DNA from: Proteobacteria bacterium 005FR1
Lineage (GTDB): Bacteria > Pseudomonadota > Gammaproteobacteria > Pseudomonadales > Cellvibrionaceae
Length of the DNA: 64,000 nucleotides
Reading direction: 5' to 3'
NCBI GenBank assembly: GCA_026192395.1
Contig: WACF01000001.1
Span: 3,222,309 to 3,286,308 of the forward strand
The notes below the pieces were generated by a model. That model was given only the letters and a program-made list of their open reading frames with translations. It did not search any database and was not told where the DNA came from. Position 1 is the stretch's first letter. Every line of letters begins with the position of its first letter. Positions 42,011-51,241 of the stretch are shown piece after piece. Position numbers and translations under genes: made by a program.

Positions 42011-43042
42011 TCACTTGCTCTTGGCTGCTTGCTGCTGCGCGATCTCGTAACCCAGTTCCGCCAGCGGACGGGCCATTGCGCCAACTTCCTCGGCCTCACT
42101 GCTTGAGGCGTTCCCCTGTCGCGCGCGATAGGTGATGCCGTGGCAAATGGCCGCGAAGCGAAAGAAGGAAAAAGCCAGATAGAAAGGCCAGTCGCTGACG
42201 CCTGACAGCCCCATGCGATCGCAATACTGGCGAATGTATTCCGCCTCGCTGGGAATGCCGAGCGCTTCCAGATCGAGCCCTGCGAGTCCGGGAATTTTCC
42301 AGTCGGGTCCGAAATAGCGCTGCATCATCTGATAGGCGAGATCCGCGATGGGGTGGCCAAGCGTCGACAGCTCCCAGTCGAAAACCGCAATGATTTCCAG
42401 CCGGTCGGAGTGGAACATCATGTTGTCGATGCGGTAGTCGCCGTGGATCAGACTCACCTGACCGTCATCCGCCGGCATGTTGGCGGGCAGCCATTCAATC
42501 AAGGCTTCCATGGCCGGAATCGGCTCAAAGTCGATGGCCTGATATTGCTTGGTCCAGCGCTCCACCTGTCGGGAGAAATAGCTGCCCGGGCGACCGTAGT
42601 CCTCCAGTCCTTGCTTCTTCAAGTCCACCGAGTGAATGGCAGCGAGCACGCGGTTCATCTCATCGTATACCTGGCGGCGCTCCTCCGGCGTCAGTTCCGG
42701 CAACGCGGGGTCCCAGAAGATGCGGCCCTGCTTGTATTCCATCAGATAAAACATGGAACCGATGACGCTGTCGTCCTCGCACAGGTGATAAACCGCCGGT
42801 ACCGGCACATCGGTGTCCGCCAGTGCGGCGAGCACCCGAAACTCGCGATCCACGGCGTGAGCCGACTTCATCAGCTGACCCGGTGGCTTGCGGCGCAGGA
42901 CATAATTCGTCTCGGGTGTCTGCACGAGAAAGGTGGGATTGGACTGACCGTCCGAAAATTTCTTCAGCTCAATCGGGCCTTTGAAGCCCTCCACATGATG
43001 AGCCAGATACGACGCAAGCTTATCCGGGTTTATTGCAGACAT
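42011..43042 (-). CDS. APH-family phosphotransferase (ACAD10/11-like)
   Basis: A 343-residue kinase-like protein of the aminoglycoside phosphotransferase fold. It has the ATP-binding N-lobe (FSDGQSNPTFLVQTPETNYVLRR), the catalytic HGDYRIDNMMFH loop and the metal-binding DWELSTLGHPIADLAY. This subgroup resembles the kinase domain of ACAD10/ACAD11 and is often encoded with acyl-CoA dehydrogenases. Family members phosphorylate 4-hydroxyacyl-CoAs in fatty-acid breakdown. That function is plausible here since acyl-CoA genes are nearby, but is not shown. Not an antibiotic-resistance call. Confidence 0.88.
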   Translation of the reverse strand: MSAINPDKLASYLAHHVEGFKGPIELKKFSDGQSNPTFLVQTPETNYVLRRKPPGQLMKSAHAVDREFRVLAALADTDVPVPAVYHLCEDDSVIGSMFYLMEYKQGRIFWDPALPELTPEERRQVYDEMNRVLAAIHSVDLKKQGLEDYGRPGSYFSRQVERWTKQYQAIDFEPIPAMEALIEWLPANMPADDGQVSLIHGDYRIDNMMFHSDRLEIIAVFDWELSTLGHPIADLAYQMMQRYFGPDWKIPGLAGLDLEALGIPSEAEYIRQYCDRMGLSGVSDWPFYLAFSFFRFAAICHGITYRARQGNASSSEAEEVGAMARPLAELGYEIAQQQAAKSK

Positions 43043-43171
43043 TGGGCCTCTCTTCGCTGGGATAAAAACATGGGAAACTGCCGGCCCACCCTGGCGCGGA
43101 ATGGCTCCATTGTATGCGCCTGATCTTCAGCGTCCACTGGCCCGTTGTGACTGACCGTTCTCATTGCGGGC

Positions 43172-44146
43172 TCAGTGCCTGTTCAGATGCCGGTAATTCC
43201 GCGGACTCTGCCCCATCACCTTCTTGAACAAGCGGGAAAAATAGTAGGCATCGTCATAGCCCAGCGCTGCGCTGATCGCGCTGAAGGGGGAATCGGTTGT
43301 GTCCAGCAGCTGACAGGCCTGCTCAACTTTCAGGTGCAGGAAATGCTGGATTGGGGCCACCCCGGTCAGCTGCCGGTAGCGGGTCGCAAAATGTGCCGGC
43401 GATAGACCAGCGAGATCCGCCAGCTCCTGCAGCGAGACCCGTTCGTTGAGATGGTCGTGCATGTAGTCGTGAATCACGTCCAGGTCGAGCGCCTGCCGGC
43501 TGCGGTCCGTGTCCTTGCAAAGCGATACCGCCGTCAGCAGTTGCCGCAGCCGGTTGGAGGCGTGCACCAGCGCCTGTGACCGGAAACCAGTCTGCCGAAC
43601 CGCCAGCAAACCGCTGAAGTCCACCAGCAGGCGCGGGTCCCGCCCGACCCGGCGGGTATAAACACCCGGCCCGAACCCCATGTGCTCCCGAAAGGCTTCC
43701 GCCAGTGGCCCGGCGTAATGCACCCAGTGCAGAGTCCAGGGCTGATCCGAGTCGCTGCTGTAGCGGTGCTGGACCCCGGCGGGAAGCAGCAACAGGTCGC
43801 CGCCTTGGATGGTAAAGGGCTGATTCAGCACGTGAAGATGAGCCCGCCCCTCGGTGCAGTAAATCAAAAGATCGTCGTCATGACGCTCCCGCTGCATGTG
43901 GTGACCGTAGGCGCTGCGATAGTGTCCGAAGGCGCGCGGGTAGAGATCCCGGGTTAGCGGATGAGCGGAAAGCTGCGCAATTATGCGGCTGGGTAGCACA
44001 TAGCGAACACTGTCCGGTGGAACCGGCCATTGCGAGGTGGTGGGTGTCGAGCCTGTGCTGCTTTTCATCGAAATCGAAAAATAGTCCATCCGAAAGAAAA
44101 TTAGTCTATCACGCCGCGTGGTGTCTCGTGGTACTGTCATCCGCAA
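43172..44146 (-). CDS. AraC-family regulator (MmsR-like)
   Basis: A 324-residue regulator. An N-terminal AraC-type cupin (HDDDLLIYCTEGRAHLHV, GGDLLLLPAGVQHRY) precedes two helix-turn-helix motifs: VSLQELADLAGLSPAHFATRYRQLTG and SPFSAISAALGYDDAYYFSRLFKK. It faces the valine-catabolism genes, as MmsR does in Pseudomonas aeruginosa, where it activates mmsAB. Activation of mmsA and the following genes is therefore likely, by synteny. The start is unsure: ATG codons at 44089 and 44068 are as good as 44146. No nearby PrpR-type regulator is seen. Confidence 0.85.
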   Translation of the reverse strand: MRMTVPRDTTRRDRLIFFRMDYFSISMKSSTGSTPTTSQWPVPPDSVRYVLPSRIIAQLSAHPLTRDLYPRAFGHYRSAYGHHMQRERHDDDLLIYCTEGRAHLHVLNQPFTIQGGDLLLLPAGVQHRYSSDSDQPWTLHWVHYAGPLAEAFREHMGFGPGVYTRRVGRDPRLLVDFSGLLAVRQTGFRSQALVHASNRLRQLLTAVSLCKDTDRSRQALDLDVIHDYMHDHLNERVSLQELADLAGLSPAHFATRYRQLTGVAPIQHFLHLKVEQACQLLDTTDSPFSAISAALGYDDAYYFSRLFKKVMGQSPRNYRHLNRH

Positions 44147-44217
44147 CGAATATGGCGAGGCTGGACCTGTCCCGGGCTAGGTCGGTTGAACCTGAGACGA
44201 CACGGATCCAGTGCCAG

Positions 44218-44399
44218 GCCAGGAATCCGGTGTTCACTGCTGTGACGCGCCGTGACAAATCGGCAGGACAGCCGATTTGCACAGCGTTCGCTGCCCGCAG
44301 GGCTAGCCACACGGACGGGGCTAGTGAATCCATCCCTGGAGGCTCTTCGCCAGCATCCCTGCTGTCGAAGGTCACGGCAGTGAACACCGGATTCCTGGC
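44218..44399. repeat. Large inverted-repeat element with 29-bp arms
   Basis: Arms at 44218-44246 and 44371-44399 match at 28 of 29 positions; the odd pair is a wobble. Inside is a perfect 9-bp hairpin (CAAATCGGC with GCCGATTTG, 44256-44279). On the minus strand a stretch near 44324-44338 reads CAGGGATGGATTCAC, similar to the core of the element at 44459. It lies in the 481-bp gap between the AraC gene and mmsA, alongside that second element. No coding frame inside is believable. Confidence 0.75.
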
Positions 44400-44458
44400 T
44401 GCAAGTCCGAATTAACCCCACCTAAGGGGGCACATAGCCTGGGAGACCACCTGGGCGA

Positions 44459-44565
44459 GTTTGGCGCTGGATGTGCTCTCTCGAAACGTTCGCTTCGGGG
44501 AGAAGCGTACGACCGTACAGGGATGTATTCACAGCGTTTTCGAGAGAGCGCATCCAGTGGCAAAC
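44459..44565 (+). repeat. Oriented stem-loop element, copy A (upstream of mmsA)
   Basis: Arms 44459-44488 and 44535-44565 are complementary at all but about three positions and one bulge. They begin GTTTGG and end GGCAAAC, followed by GGATTCGAG. Just before the right arm is the core ACAGGGATGTATTCAC. The middle holds a small hairpin CGCTTC/GAAGCG. The arm sequence between the conserved ends is unlike copies B and C. It sits 63 bases before mmsA, so it would lie in the leader if transcription starts upstream of it. Confidence 0.85.
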
Positions 44566-44627
44566 GGATTCGAGCCACCGACGTCTGGCTTGTCTTAATC
44601 TTCCGTGAATGCAGAGAGGAAACCATC

Positions 44628-46118
44628 ATGCGCCAAGTCCCGCTTTTCATCGGGGGAGAATTCACCCCGAGCCAGTCAGAACACTGGATCGACGTCACCA
44701 ACCCCGCCAACAATGAGGTTATCGCTCAGGTCCCTAGCGCGACTGAGGCGGAAATGACCCAGGCTATCGACGCCGCGGCGGAAGCCTTCAAGAGCTGGAA
44801 AGAAGTGCCCGTTTCCGAGCGTGCCCGTTTGATGCTGCGCTACCAGGCGCTGCTGAAAGGGCATCACGACGAGTTGGGTGAAATCCTCTCGCAGGAAACG
44901 GGCAAAACCTTCGAAGACGCCAAAGGCGATGTCTGGCGCGGCATTGAAGTGGTCGAGCACGCGGCAAACGTGGCATCGCTGATGATGGGCGAAACCGTGG
45001 AAAACGTCGGCCGTGGTATCGACACCTATTCATATATCCAGCCACTCGGCGTCTGCGCGGGCATTACGCCTTTCAATTTCCCTGCGATGATTCCGCTGTG
45101 GATGTTTCCGATGGCGATCGCCTGCGGCAACACCTTCGTGTTGAAGCCTTCAGAACAGGATCCGCTGACCCCGACCCGTCTGGCTGAACTGTTTGTCGAG
45201 GCCGGCGCACCCAAAGGCGTGTTGCAGGTGGTGCACGGTGGCAAGGATCAGGTGGACCGACTGCTTAGCGATCCGGCCATCAAAGCCATTTCCTTTGTGG
45301 GTTCCGTGCCGGTCGGCCGCTATATCTACGAGACCGGTACGCGCAACATGAAGCGCGTTCAGAGCTTTGCCGGTGCCAAGAATCACATGGTGGTCATGCC
45401 CGATGCCGACAAGGATCAGGTGATCAACGCGCTGGTGGGTGCTTCGGTCGGCGCGGCGGGTCAGCGTTGCATGGCGATTTCCGTGGCGGTGTTCGTAGGT
45501 GAAGCCCAGCAGTGGATACCGGAACTGAAAGAGGCCATGAGCAAGGTGCGCCCCGGCTGCTGGAACGACAAGGAAGCCAGTTACGGCCCGGTGATCAGCG
45601 CCAAGGCCAAGGCGCGCATCGAGCAACTGATTGCCCGCGGCGAAGAACAGGGCGCGAAGCTCGAACTGGACGGCCGCGGCTGTCAGGTGGAAGGCATGCC
45701 CAACGGCAACTGGGTTGGTCCCACGCTCTTCTCCGGCGTGAAGGCGGACATGGACATCTACAAGGAAGAGATCTTCGGACCCGTGCTGAACTGCATGGAA
45801 GCGGAAAATCTCGAGCAGGCCATTGCGCTGATCAACGCCAACCCTTACGGCAACGGCTGTTCGATTTTCACCAACTCCGGCGGCGCTGCCCGTCGCTTCC
45901 AGCACGAAATCGAAGTGGGTCAGGTGGGGATCAATATCCCGATTCCGGTGCCGCTGCCTTTCTTTTCCTTCACTGGCTGGAAGGGCTCCTTCTACGGCGA
46001 CCAGCACGCTTACGGCAAGCAAGCGGTACGCTTCTACACCGAAACCAAGACGGTTACCTCCCGCTGGTTTTCGTCAGAGCCGGTGACCGGTCCCAACTTC
46101 TCTATCAACTTGAAATAA
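44628..46118 (+). CDS. mmsA: Methylmalonate-semialdehyde dehydrogenase (CoA-acylating)
   Basis: A 496-residue aldehyde dehydrogenase that converts methylmalonate semialdehyde with CoA and NAD to propionyl-CoA and CO2. The MmsA mark is the catalytic Cys281 in [14 protein letters not shown]. Other MmsA features are [22 protein letters not shown] at the start, [15 protein letters not shown], and the C-terminal [27 protein letters not shown]. The start at 44628 follows AGAGAGGA. It is the first of nine same-strand genes, and its product feeds directly into the methylcitrate genes at the end of the run. Probably controlled by the divergent AraC protein. Confidence 0.95.
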   Translation: MRQVPLFIGGEFTPSQSEHWIDVTNPANNEVIAQVPSATEAEMTQAIDAAAEAFKSWKEVPVSERARLMLRYQALLKGHHDELGEILSQETGKTFEDAKGDVWRGIEVVEHAANVASLMMGETVENVGRGIDTYSYIQPLGVCAGITPFNFPAMIPLWMFPMAIACGNTFVLKPSEQDPLTPTRLAELFVEAGAPKGVLQVVHGGKDQVDRLLSDPAIKAISFVGSVPVGRYIYETGTRNMKRVQSFAGAKNHMVVMPDADKDQVINALVGASVGAAGQRCMAISVAVFVGEAQQWIPELKEAMSKVRPGCWNDKEASYGPVISAKAKARIEQLIARGEEQGAKLELDGRGCQVEGMPNGNWVGPTLFSGVKADMDIYKEEIFGPVLNCMEAENLEQAIALINANPYGNGCSIFTNSGGAARRFQHEIEVGQVGINIPIPVPLPFFSFTGWKGSFYGDQHAYGKQAVRFYTETKTVTSRWFSSEPVTGPNFSINLK

Positions 46119-46191
46119 TCCGTTTCGAGAAGAAAAAGCCTGCTGATGGGGCCGCAACTGCGGTCCCGTTCTGAACAAGAGAGGCACAGCA

Positions 46192-47358
46192 ATGAATTTT
46201 GATCTCAGCGAAGACCAGCTTGCCTTCCGCGACGCGGCGCGATCCTTTGCCCAAAAATCCATGGCCCCGCACGCGGCTCAGTGGGATGCCGAGCACATCT
46301 TTCCGGTGGACGTGCTGCGCAGCGCCGGTGAGCTGGGCTTCTGCGGTATTTACAGCCCGGAATGCTACGGCGGCATGGGCCTGTCTCGGCTCGACACCTC
46401 CATCATCGTGGAAGAGCTCTCCGCTGCCTGTCCTTCCACGGCAGCCTTTATCACCATCCATAACATGGCCACCTGGATGGTTGCGAATTTTGCCAGCGAG
46501 GAATTCGCCGAAGAAATCGCTCCGCGTCTTACCTCCGGCGAGTTGCTCGCCTCCTATTGCCTGACCGAACCCGGCGCCGGCTCCGATGCGGGCAATTTGC
46601 GCACGAAAGCGGTTCGCGACGGCGATGATTATGTGTTGAATGGCTCGAAGGTTTTCATCTCCGGCGCCGGCAGCACGCAGATTCTTGTGGTCATGGCGCG
46701 CACTGGTGCTCAGGAAAGCGGAGCGAAGGGAATTACCGCGCTGGTTGTCCCTGCCGATGCAGAAGGCATTCACTACGGCAAGTCGGAAGAAAAGATGGGC
46801 TGGAACAGTCAGCCGACCCGGCAGATTACTTTCGAAAACGTGCGCGTTCCCGTTCGCAATCGCCTTGGTCAAGAAGGCGAAGGTTTCAAATTCGCCATGA
46901 AAGGTCTCGACGGCGGTCGTTTGAACATCGCCAGCTGTTCCCTCGGTGGCGCACAGGCCGCACTGCTGCGAGCGCGTGACTACATGCATGAGCGCCAGCA
47001 GTTCGGACAGCCGATCGCCACTTTCCAGGCACTGCAGTTCAAGCTCGCTGATATGGCCACGGAGCTCACCGCCGCGCGACAAATGGTGCGACTGGCCGCT
47101 TTCAAACTGGACAACAGCGATCCGGAAGCGACCCTGTTCTGTGCGATGGCGAAACGCTTCGCCACCGACGCCTGCTTCGAAGTGGCGAACCAGGCGCTGC
47201 AACTACACGGCGGTTACGGCTACATCCGCGAATATCCGCTGGAGCGTTACGTGCGCGATCTGCGCGTTCACCAGATTCTCGAAGGTACCAATGAAATCAT
47301 GCGTCTGATCGTGGCGCGACGAGTGTTGACCGAAGGCGTTGCGGAAGCCATCCAATAA
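46192..47358 (+). CDS. Isobutyryl-CoA dehydrogenase (acyl-CoA dehydrogenase)
   Basis: A 388-residue FAD acyl-CoA dehydrogenase. It has TEPGAGSDAGNLRTKAVRDGDD for flavin binding and LHGGYGYIREYPLERYVRDLRV near the C-terminus. The catalytic glutamate is Glu364 in ILEGTNEIM. Similarity to ACAD8 and its place between mmsA and the enoyl-CoA hydratase point to isobutyryl-CoA oxidation to methacrylyl-CoA, the entry step of lower valine breakdown. It would pass electrons to ETF. It is 73 bases after mmsA. Confidence 0.93.
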   Translation: MNFDLSEDQLAFRDAARSFAQKSMAPHAAQWDAEHIFPVDVLRSAGELGFCGIYSPECYGGMGLSRLDTSIIVEELSAACPSTAAFITIHNMATWMVANFASEEFAEEIAPRLTSGELLASYCLTEPGAGSDAGNLRTKAVRDGDDYVLNGSKVFISGAGSTQILVVMARTGAQESGAKGITALVVPADAEGIHYGKSEEKMGWNSQPTRQITFENVRVPVRNRLGQEGEGFKFAMKGLDGGRLNIASCSLGGAQAALLRARDYMHERQQFGQPIATFQALQFKLADMATELTAARQMVRLAAFKLDNSDPEATLFCAMAKRFATDACFEVANQALQLHGGYGYIREYPLERYVRDLRVHQILEGTNEIMRLIVARRVLTEGVAEAIQ

Positions 47359-47385
47359 TTGCGGGAAACAAACAAGGGCAATCAA

Positions 47386-48165
47386 ATGACAGCGACAATC
47401 GATCTCGAAAAGCGCGGCCACATCGCGGTTCTGACTATCAATAACCCGCCCGCCAACACCTGGACGGTGGACTCCCTTTCCCAGCTTGCGCAGATCGTCG
47501 GCGAGCTGAACGATGACCGCGAGATCTACTCACTGGTCATCACCGGGCAGGGCGAAAAATTCTTTTCCGCCGGTGCGGACCTGAAAACCTTCGCCGACGG
47601 CGACAAGGCCCGCGCCGCGCAAATGGCGCTGGCCTTTGGCGAGGCATTCGCTGCGCTGACAAATTTCCGCGGTGTCTCCATCGCCGCCATCAACGGCTAC
47701 GCCATGGGCGGTGGTCTGGAATGCGCCATGTCCTGCGACATCCGCATTGCCGAAGAGCGTGCGCAGATGGCGCTGCCGGAAGCCACGGTCGGTCTGCTGC
47801 CCTGTGGCGGCGGAACCCAGAATCTGCCCTGGCTGGTGGGTGAAGGCTGGGCCAAGCGAATGATTCTCTTCGGCGAACGCGTCAGTGCCGAACGGGCCGA
47901 GGCGATCGGCTTGGTGGAAGAAGTGGTGCCCAAGGGGCAGTCCCTGGAGCGCGCCATCGCGCTGGCGGAATCGGCCTGCAGGCAAAGCCCTTCATCGATC
48001 TCCTATTGCAAGAGTCTGGTGATGAGCGCGCGCGAAACCCGGAGTCAGTTCGACGGCTGGCGCATGGAGCGTGAGCTCTTCGTCAAGCTCTTTGACACCA
48101 AAGATCAGGCTGAAGGCGTGAACGCTTTTCTGGAAAAGCGCAGCCCCGAATGGAAAAACCGATAA
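47386..48165 (+). CDS. Enoyl-CoA hydratase (methacrylyl-CoA hydratase)
   Basis: A 259-residue crotonase-fold hydratase. The oxyanion loop is FFSAGADLKTF. MGGGLECAMSCDIRIAEE and ALPEATVGLLPCGGGTQNLP carry the two catalytic glutamates. In this operon it would add water to methacrylyl-CoA to give 3-hydroxyisobutyryl-CoA. The start at 47386 (MTATIDLEKRGH) is 27 bases after the preceding stop. A longer in-frame start at 47359 is possible but lacks a good site. General beta-oxidation use is also possible. Confidence 0.92.
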   Translation: MTATIDLEKRGHIAVLTINNPPANTWTVDSLSQLAQIVGELNDDREIYSLVITGQGEKFFSAGADLKTFADGDKARAAQMALAFGEAFAALTNFRGVSIAAINGYAMGGGLECAMSCDIRIAEERAQMALPEATVGLLPCGGGTQNLPWLVGEGWAKRMILFGERVSAERAEAIGLVEEVVPKGQSLERAIALAESACRQSPSSISYCKSLVMSARETRSQFDGWRMERELFVKLFDTKDQAEGVNAFLEKRSPEWKNR

Positions 48166-48173
48166 GAGAAGTT

Positions 48174-49259
48174 ATGGAACAGGCAGTCGTATTCACAGAG
48201 CACACCCTTGGCGACGGCCGTCTGCTGATCGTCGCCCGCCTCAATGCGCCGCGCAATCTAAACGCATTGTCGCTGGAAATGATTCGAATGCTGCGCCCGA
48301 AGCTGGACAGCTGGGCCGACGATCCGCAGGTTGCGGCAGTCTGGCTTGAAGGTACCGACGACAAAGCCTTCTGTGCCGGCGGTGATGTACTGGCGCTGTA
48401 CCGCGCCATGACCGAGGGCAAACCCGCCGATGGCGATACGTTCTTTGTCGAGGAATACAGCCTCGATCAGCTTATTCACACCTATCCCAAACCGGTGATC
48501 GCCTGGGGTAATGGCATCGTCATGGGTGGCGGACTCGGGCTTATGGCCGGTGCGGATTTTCGTATTGCCACTGAAAACTCGCACCTCGCCATGCCGGAAG
48601 TGGGCATCGGCCTATTCCCGGACGTGGGTGCCGGCTGGTTCCTTAATCGAATGTCCGGTCGCACCGGTTTGTTTCTGGGCCTCACCGGCGCTGCCATGAA
48701 TGCAGCCGATGCGGTTTTCCTTGGGCTGGCGGATCGTTGTATCAGTCACGGCGAGCGCGATGCTGTGCTTGCGGCTCTGACTGAAGCGGACTGGCGAAGT
48801 GCTGGATCGGACAAGGCCGCAATCAATCACACCCTTCGCGAGTTTGAGCACAAGTCATCGGCGCAAATGCCCGAATCTGTGGTGCGAAAAAACTTCGACG
48901 TCATCCAGCAACTCACGGATGCTGACAACAAGGTCGAGCTGATCAAAAAACTGAAGGGCTACCGCGGCGATGAGCCCTGGCTGCAAAAAGCCGCAAAAAA
49001 TGTTGCCAAGGGTTCGCCGGGTTCCATCGCGCTCTTCTGTGAGCAGTTGCAGCGTTCGCGACACCTCAGCCTTGCGGAAGTGTTCGAGCAGGAGCTGGTG
49101 ATGGCTGCCAACGCGTTGCGCGCCGGCGAATTTGCCGAAGGCGTGCGGGCCTTGCTGGTTGACAAGGACCGGCAGCCCCGCTGGCGCTATTCCACAGTTG
49201 CCGATGTGGATCCCGCCTGGACGCATCACTTTTTTGTCCCGCCCTGGCCCAAAAAATAA
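48174..49259 (+). CDS. 3-hydroxyisobutyryl-CoA hydrolase (HIBCH)
   Basis: A 361-residue crotonase-fold thioesterase that releases 3-hydroxyisobutyrate from its CoA ester. It is longer than hydratases, with the HIBCH-type LNALSLEMIRML, FCAGGDVLALYRAM, GGGLGLMAGADFRIAT and MPEVGIGLFPDVGAGWFLNRM, where the Glu and Asp are the expected catalytic residues. The start at 48174 is 8 bases after the hydratase gene; an ATG at 48150 would overlap it. It removes the toxic methacrylyl-CoA branch by pulling the pathway forward. The fit with its neighbours is excellent. Confidence 0.93.
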   Translation: MEQAVVFTEHTLGDGRLLIVARLNAPRNLNALSLEMIRMLRPKLDSWADDPQVAAVWLEGTDDKAFCAGGDVLALYRAMTEGKPADGDTFFVEEYSLDQLIHTYPKPVIAWGNGIVMGGGLGLMAGADFRIATENSHLAMPEVGIGLFPDVGAGWFLNRMSGRTGLFLGLTGAAMNAADAVFLGLADRCISHGERDAVLAALTEADWRSAGSDKAAINHTLREFEHKSSAQMPESVVRKNFDVIQQLTDADNKVELIKKLKGYRGDEPWLQKAAKNVAKGSPGSIALFCEQLQRSRHLSLAEVFEQELVMAANALRAGEFAEGVRALLVDKDRQPRWRYSTVADVDPAWTHHFFVPPWPKK

Positions 49260-49302
49260 AACCCGCCGCCGTTGCGGTGGATCAAAAAAGAGGAGAACGA
49301 TC

Positions 49303-50196
49303 ATGTCCAGAATTGCTTTCGTAGGCCTGGGAAACATGGGCGGTCCGATGGCCGCAAACCTGCTCAAAGCAGGGCATGAACTCACCGTCTACGACCTGTC
49401 GGCAGCGGCGGTTGATGCGGCTGTAAAGGCCGGCGCCGAAAGTGCCGATTCCCTGGCTGCCGTCGTGTCCGGTGCTGAATACGTCATCACCATGCTTCCG
49501 GCGGGCAAGCACGTCGAAGCGGTTTACCTCGGCGATGAAGGTGTGTTGAACGCAGTGGCCGACGGCACCCTGCTGATCGATTCCTCGACGATCGCGCCGG
49601 AAACCTCGCAAAAAGTGGCGAAAGCCGCGACCGCCAAGGGTCTGTCGTTCATGGATGCGCCAGTGTCCGGCGGCGTCGGTGGCGCGCAAGCCGGAACCCT
49701 GACCTTTATCTGTGGCGGCGAAGCCGATGTGTTTCAGCGAGCCAGTTCCATTCTGCGGAATATGGGCAAAAATATCTTCCACGCCGGACCCCACGGCGCC
49801 GGACAGGTGGCAAAGATCTGCAACAACATGTTGCTGTCGATTCTGATGACCGGCACCTGCGAAGCGCTGGCCCTGGGGGTGAAAAACGGACTCGATCCGG
49901 CGGTTCTGTCCGAGATCATGAAGCAGAGCTCCGGCGGCAACTGGGCGCTAAACGTGTATAATCCGTGGCCCGGTGTAATGGACAACGTACCCGCTTCGCG
50001 AAACTACCAGGGCGGCTTCCTCGTCGACCTGATGAACAAGGATCTGGGGCTCGCCTTCGACAACGCCGTCAAGAATCAGGCGACCATCCCCATGGGTTCT
50101 CTGGCTCGCAACCTCTTCCAGCTGCATGCGCAGCAGGGCAAGGGCGGGCTCGATTTCTCCAGCATCCAGCAACTTTTCAGCAATCTTGAAGAGTAG
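49303..50196 (+). CDS. mmsB: 3-hydroxyisobutyrate dehydrogenase
   Basis: A 297-residue NAD-dependent beta-hydroxyacid dehydrogenase that oxidises 3-hydroxyisobutyrate to methylmalonate semialdehyde. The Rossmann start is [20 protein letters not shown]. The substrate loop is [18 protein letters not shown], and the catalytic lysine lies in [30 protein letters not shown] and [14 protein letters not shown] are typical of MmsB. AGGAGA precedes the ATG at 49303. Its product is the substrate of the MmsA gene at the head of the run. The next gene begins 98 bases later. Confidence 0.95.
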   Translation: MSRIAFVGLGNMGGPMAANLLKAGHELTVYDLSAAAVDAAVKAGAESADSLAAVVSGAEYVITMLPAGKHVEAVYLGDEGVLNAVADGTLLIDSSTIAPETSQKVAKAATAKGLSFMDAPVSGGVGGAQAGTLTFICGGEADVFQRASSILRNMGKNIFHAGPHGAGQVAKICNNMLLSILMTGTCEALALGVKNGLDPAVLSEIMKQSSGGNWALNVYNPWPGVMDNVPASRNYQGGFLVDLMNKDLGLAFDNAVKNQATIPMGSLARNLFQLHAQQGKGGLDFSSIQQLFSNLEE

Positions 50197-50294
50197 AGGC
50201 ACGGAAGAATAGCCCTCAGAATCCGCACGGACTCGCCGATTGGAAGATACTTTCATCTGGTATAAAGCAGCCATCTGCTATAAGGCAATTCGAT

Positions 50295-51179
50295 ATGAGT
50301 GCAAAAGCAAGTTCCGGTCAGAAATTCCGCCAGGCTCTCGCCGATAATCAACCCCTGCAGGTGGTCGGCGCCGTCAACGCCTACCACGCGATGATGGCAG
50401 AGCAAATCGGCCACAAGGCCATTTACCTGTCCGGCGCGGGCGTCGCCAACGCCTCCTACGGTTTGCCGGATCTGGGCATCACCTCATTGAATGACGTACT
50501 GATCGACGTCGACCGCATTACCAGTGCCTGCAATATCCCGCTGCTGGTAGACATCGACACCGGCTGGGGTGGCGCTTTCAATATCGCACGCACCATCAAG
50601 GGCATGGAAAAAGCCGGGGCCGCTGCCGTCCACATCGAAGATCAGGTGGCCCAGAAGCGTTGCGGTCACCGGCCCAACAAGGCCATCGTGACTCAGGATG
50701 AAATGGTCGATCGCGTGAAGGCCGCCGTGGACGCCCGCGAAGACGAAAACTTTTTCATCATGGCCCGCACCGATGCCTTCGCACAGGAAGGTGTGGAGAG
50801 AGCCATCGAACGGTGTCAGGCCTACGTTGAAGCCGGCGCAGACGGCATCTTCGCCGAAGCCCTCCAGACCGCTGACGAGTATCGCGCTTTCACTGAAGCA
50901 CTGAAGGTTCCGGTGCTGGCCAATATGACCGAATTCGGCAAAACCCCACTCTACACTCTCGAAGAACTGAAGAGCTGGGGTGTTGCCATCGCGCTGTATC
51001 CACTGAGCGCCTTCCGCGCCGCCAACAAGGCCGCGGAAAATGTTTATCAGCATCTGTTGCAGGATGGCGACCAGAAAGCGGTTGTCGATACCATGCAGAC
51101 CCGTCAGGAGCTCTACTCCTACCTGAATTATCAGGAGTACGAAGACAAACTCGACGCCCTTTTTGCGAAGGACAAGTAA
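50295..51179 (+). CDS. prpB: 2-methylisocitrate lyase
   Basis: A 294-residue TIM-barrel lyase that splits 2-methylisocitrate into pyruvate and succinate. It contains the ICL-superfamily mark KRCGHRPNK with catalytic Cys123, and [21 protein letters not shown] with metal-binding residues. [18 protein letters not shown] is typical of PrpB. The length matches E. coli PrpB. It begins 98 bases after mmsB, which joins lower valine catabolism to the methylcitrate cycle. No promoter between the two is obvious. Confidence 0.95.
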   Translation: MSAKASSGQKFRQALADNQPLQVVGAVNAYHAMMAEQIGHKAIYLSGAGVANASYGLPDLGITSLNDVLIDVDRITSACNIPLLVDIDTGWGGAFNIARTIKGMEKAGAAAVHIEDQVAQKRCGHRPNKAIVTQDEMVDRVKAAVDAREDENFFIMARTDAFAQEGVERAIERCQAYVEAGADGIFAEALQTADEYRAFTEALKVPVLANMTEFGKTPLYTLEELKSWGVAIALYPLSAFRAANKAAENVYQHLLQDGDQKAVVDTMQTRQELYSYLNYQEYEDKLDALFAKDK

Positions 51180-51241
51180 GTACAAGTAAGTATCTGGCGA
51201 GCACACTTTCGCCCAAAGACGACTACTGGGGAGAAATACAA

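Noticed and set aside
42011-43042. Aminoglycoside-resistance kinase
   Set aside because: The fold is shared, but the sequence resembles ACAD10/11-type kinases and the neighbours are acyl-CoA genes.
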